From: Cellulomonas sp. Root930
GTDB lineage: Bacteria > Actinomycetota > Actinomycetes > Actinomycetales > Cellulomonadaceae
Direction: 5' to 3'
Assembly: GCA_001429255.1 (NCBI GenBank)
Contig: LMJI01000002.1
Span: forward strand, 669,274 to 733,273
DNA length: 64,000 nt
Shown here: positions 62,277-64,000 of the stretch, in pieces
How positions within the stretch are numbered: the first letter of the stretch is position 1
How the letters are laid out: each line of letters begins with the position of its first letter
Notes under the pieces: generated by a model
The model's database searches: none
The model's input: only the letters and a program-made list of their open reading frames with translations
Told to the model about the DNA's origin: nothing
Translations under genes and position numbers: made by a program

Positions 62277-62346
62277 GCGCGCCGCGACACGCCGGGCGCC
62301 CGCCGACACGGCCCGACGGCGGCTCGGGACTGTGGGTGGCCCGACG

Positions 62347-62352
62347 TAGGAT
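62347..62352 (+). promoter_or_regulatory. -10 box of dnaE
   Basis: TAGGAT, 7 bases before the ATG at 62360; no ribosome site is present. Confidence 0.55.
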
Positions 62353-62359
62353 CGCCCGC

Positions 62360-64000
62360 ATGGCATCAGCTGGGGGCTCCGACTTCGTCCACCTCCACGT
62401 GCACACCGAGTACTCGATGCTCGACGGCGCGGCGCGCCTGGACGACCTGTTCACCGAGGCCAACCGCCTCGGGCAGACGGCCGTCGCCATCACCGACCAC
62501 GGGTACCTGTTCGGGGCGTTCGACTTCTGGCAGAAGGCCAAGAACCACGGGATCAAGCCGATCATCGGCGTCGAGGCGTACGTCACGCCGGGCACCAGCC
62601 GGTTCGACCAGAACCGCGTGCGCTGGGGCGAGGCGCACCAGGCGTCAGACGACGTCTCGGCCCGCGGCGCGTACACGCACATGACCCTGCTGGCCAAGTC
62701 CACCAAGGGGATGCACAACCTCTTCCGGATGTCCTCGCTGGCGTCGCTCGAGGGCCAGATGGGCAAGTGGCCGCGCATGGACCGCGAGCTGCTGACCACG
62801 TACAGCGACGGGCTCATCGGCACCACGGGCTGCCCGTCGGGCGAGGTGCAGACGCGCATCCGGCTCGGCCAGTTCGACGAGGCCGTGCGGGCCGCCGGGG
62901 AGCTGCAGGACATCTTCGGCAAGGAGAACTACTACGTCGAGCTGATGGACCACGGGCTCGAGATCGAGACCCGGGTCATCAAGGACCTGCGGCGCCTGGC
63001 CGAGGCGATCGGTGCGCCCGTCGTCGCCACCAACGACCTGCACTACACCAAGCACGAGGACAGCCACGCGCACGAGGTGCTGCTGTGCGTCCAGTCGGGC
63101 TCCACCCTCGCCGACCCCGACCGGTTCAAGTTCGACACCGACCAGTTCTACCTGAAGTCCGCGGAGGAGATGCGGCGCACCTGGTCCGAGATCCCGGAGG
63201 CGTGCGACAACACCGTCCTCATCGCGGAGCAGTGCGAGGTGGAGTTCAACACCGACGCCAACTTCATGCCGAACTTCCCGGTCCCGGCCGGGGAGAGCGA
63301 GGACTCCTGGTTCATCAAGGAGGTCGAGACCGGCCTGCAGAAGCGGTACCACGGGACGATCCCGTCGGATGTCCGCACGCAGGCCGAGTACGAGACGGGC
63401 GTCATCACCCAGCTCGGGTTCTCCGGGTACTTCCTGGTCGTCGCCGACTTCATCAACTGGGCCAAGGACCAGGGCATCCGCGTCGGTCCGGGCCGTGGGT
63501 CCGCGGCCGGCTCGATGGCGTCGTACGCGATGGGCATCACCGAGCTGGACCCGCTGGAGCACGGGCTGATCTTCGAGCGGTTCCTCAACCCCGAGCGCGT
63601 GTCGTGGCCCGACGTCGACGTCGACTTCGACGAGCGCCGTCGCGGCGAGGTCATCCGGTACGTCACCGACAAGTACGGCGAGGACCGGGTCGCCCAGATC
63701 GTCACGTACGGCACCATCAAGGCCAAGCAGGCGCTCAAGGACGCCTCACGCGTCCTCGGCTTCCCGTTCGCGATGGGGGAGAAGCTCACCAAGGCGATGC
63801 CGCCCGCGGTGATGGGCAAGGACATCACGCTCTCGGGCATCTACAACCCGCAGGACTCCCGCTACGCGGAGGCCGACGAGTTCCGTCAGGTGGTGCAGGC
63901 GGACCCCGAGGCGCAGCGCGTGCTGGAGACCGCGAAGGGGTTGGAGAACCTCAAGCGCCAGTGGGGCGTGCACGCGGCCGGCGTCATCATGTCCAGCGAG
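62360..64000 (+). CDS. dnaE: DNA polymerase III alpha subunit DnaE1, N-terminal 547 residues (gene continues past the window)
   Basis: The replicative polymerase catalytic subunit. The PHP domain at about 8-290 begins FVHLHVHTEYSMLDGAARLDDLF and keeps the His/Asp metal ligands (VAITDHGYLFGAFDF), so proofreading exonuclease activity is likely, as in mycobacterial DnaE1. The palm follows with GPGRGSAAGSMASYAMGIT and the catalytic Asp pair in PDVDVDFDERRR. The frame is open to base 64000, where the window cuts it. The PHP site and the length of the first domain favour DnaE1 over the damage-induced DnaE2. Confidence 0.95.
   Translation, partial: MASAGGSDFVHLHVHTEYSMLDGAARLDDLFTEANRLGQTAVAITDHGYLFGAFDFWQKAKNHGIKPIIGVEAYVTPGTSRFDQNRVRWGEAHQASDDVSARGAYTHMTLLAKSTKGMHNLFRMSSLASLEGQMGKWPRMDRELLTTYSDGLIGTTGCPSGEVQTRIRLGQFDEAVRAAGELQDIFGKENYYVELMDHGLEIETRVIKDLRRLAEAIGAPVVATNDLHYTKHEDSHAHEVLLCVQSGSTLADPDRFKFDTDQFYLKSAEEMRRTWSEIPEACDNTVLIAEQCEVEFNTDANFMPNFPVPAGESEDSWFIKEVETGLQKRYHGTIPSDVRTQAEYETGVITQLGFSGYFLVVADFINWAKDQGIRVGPGRGSAAGSMASYAMGITELDPLEHGLIFERFLNPERVSWPDVDVDFDERRRGEVIRYVTDKYGEDRVAQIVTYGTIKAKQALKDASRVLGFPFAMGEKLTKAMPPAVMGKDITLSGIYNPQDSRYAEADEFRQVVQADPEAQRVLETAKGLENLKRQWGVHAAGVIMSSE

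Overview
The window is about 72 to 73 % G+C and reads as ordinary core chromosome of a high-G+C Gram-positive bacterium, most likely a Micrococcales actinobacterium close to Cellulomonas. This rests on gene order (recA-recX, miaB-miaA-dapF-hflX, lexA/LysM/nrdR, the mra/mur/fts cluster ending in sepF-yggT-divIVA), actinobacterial small families (DUF5302, DUF3040, SAV_6107, PAC2), frequent GTG and TTG starts, and -10 boxes of TANNNT type. I saw no rRNA, tRNA, insertion sequence, prophage, CRISPR array or secretion locus. The genus is an inference.

Layout. 1-2477: recA (3' end), recX and RNase Y. 2474-5801: a glutamate-type ABC importer, gluABCD, read leftward. 5922-12211: miaB, three YbjN-like proteins, an extradiol-dioxygenase-like protein, miaA, dapF and a thioredoxin-like protein. 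12160-18907: an MFS transporter and RsmC-like methyltransferase (leftward), then hflX, a DinG-like helicase and ldh. 18978-21290: lexA, facing a LysM division-inhibitor candidate and nrdR. 21348-28260: an S9 peptidase, aldo/keto reductase, DUF5302, short-form serA and HelD. 28508-31711: a three-gene signalling operon (response-regulator phosphatase, CHASE3 histidine kinase, stand-alone receiver). 31778-36433: PAC2 protein, cold-shock protein, spermidine-synthase-like protein, SAV_6107 protein, dinB and DUF3040. 36378-40908: a leftward moxR-DUF58-transglutaminase operon. 41278-55601: mraZ, rsmH, ftsL, ftsI, murE, murF, mraY, murD, ftsW, murG, murC and ftsQ, mostly joined by 1 to 8 bp overlaps. 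55825-64000: ftsZ, pgeF, sepF, yggT, divIVA, a DksA/TraR protein, lspA, rluD, a GNAT enzyme and the 5' part of dnaE.

Regulation is where the window is most informative. (1) SOS-box-like sites lie at three tandem positions in the lexA/LysM intergenic region, with one perfect box in front of SAV_6107-dinB. (2) GTGG repeats at exact 10-bp spacing, as expected for MraZ binding, sit in front of mraZ and recur twice, inverted, in front of moxR. This suggests one regulator may act on two divergent cell-envelope operons. (3) At least a dozen genes have a TANNNT box 5 to 7 bases before the start codon, which indicates leaderless mRNAs. (4) Leader structures include a hairpin of the described mraW RNA motif ahead of rsmH, competing hairpins ahead of ftsZ, a heavily structured cold-shock leader and a possible 13-codon leaderless leader peptide ahead of nrdR.

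I did not find a wholly new enzymatic system. The strongest candidates for new biology are the shared MraZ-type operator array, the nrdR leader peptide and the signalling triad.
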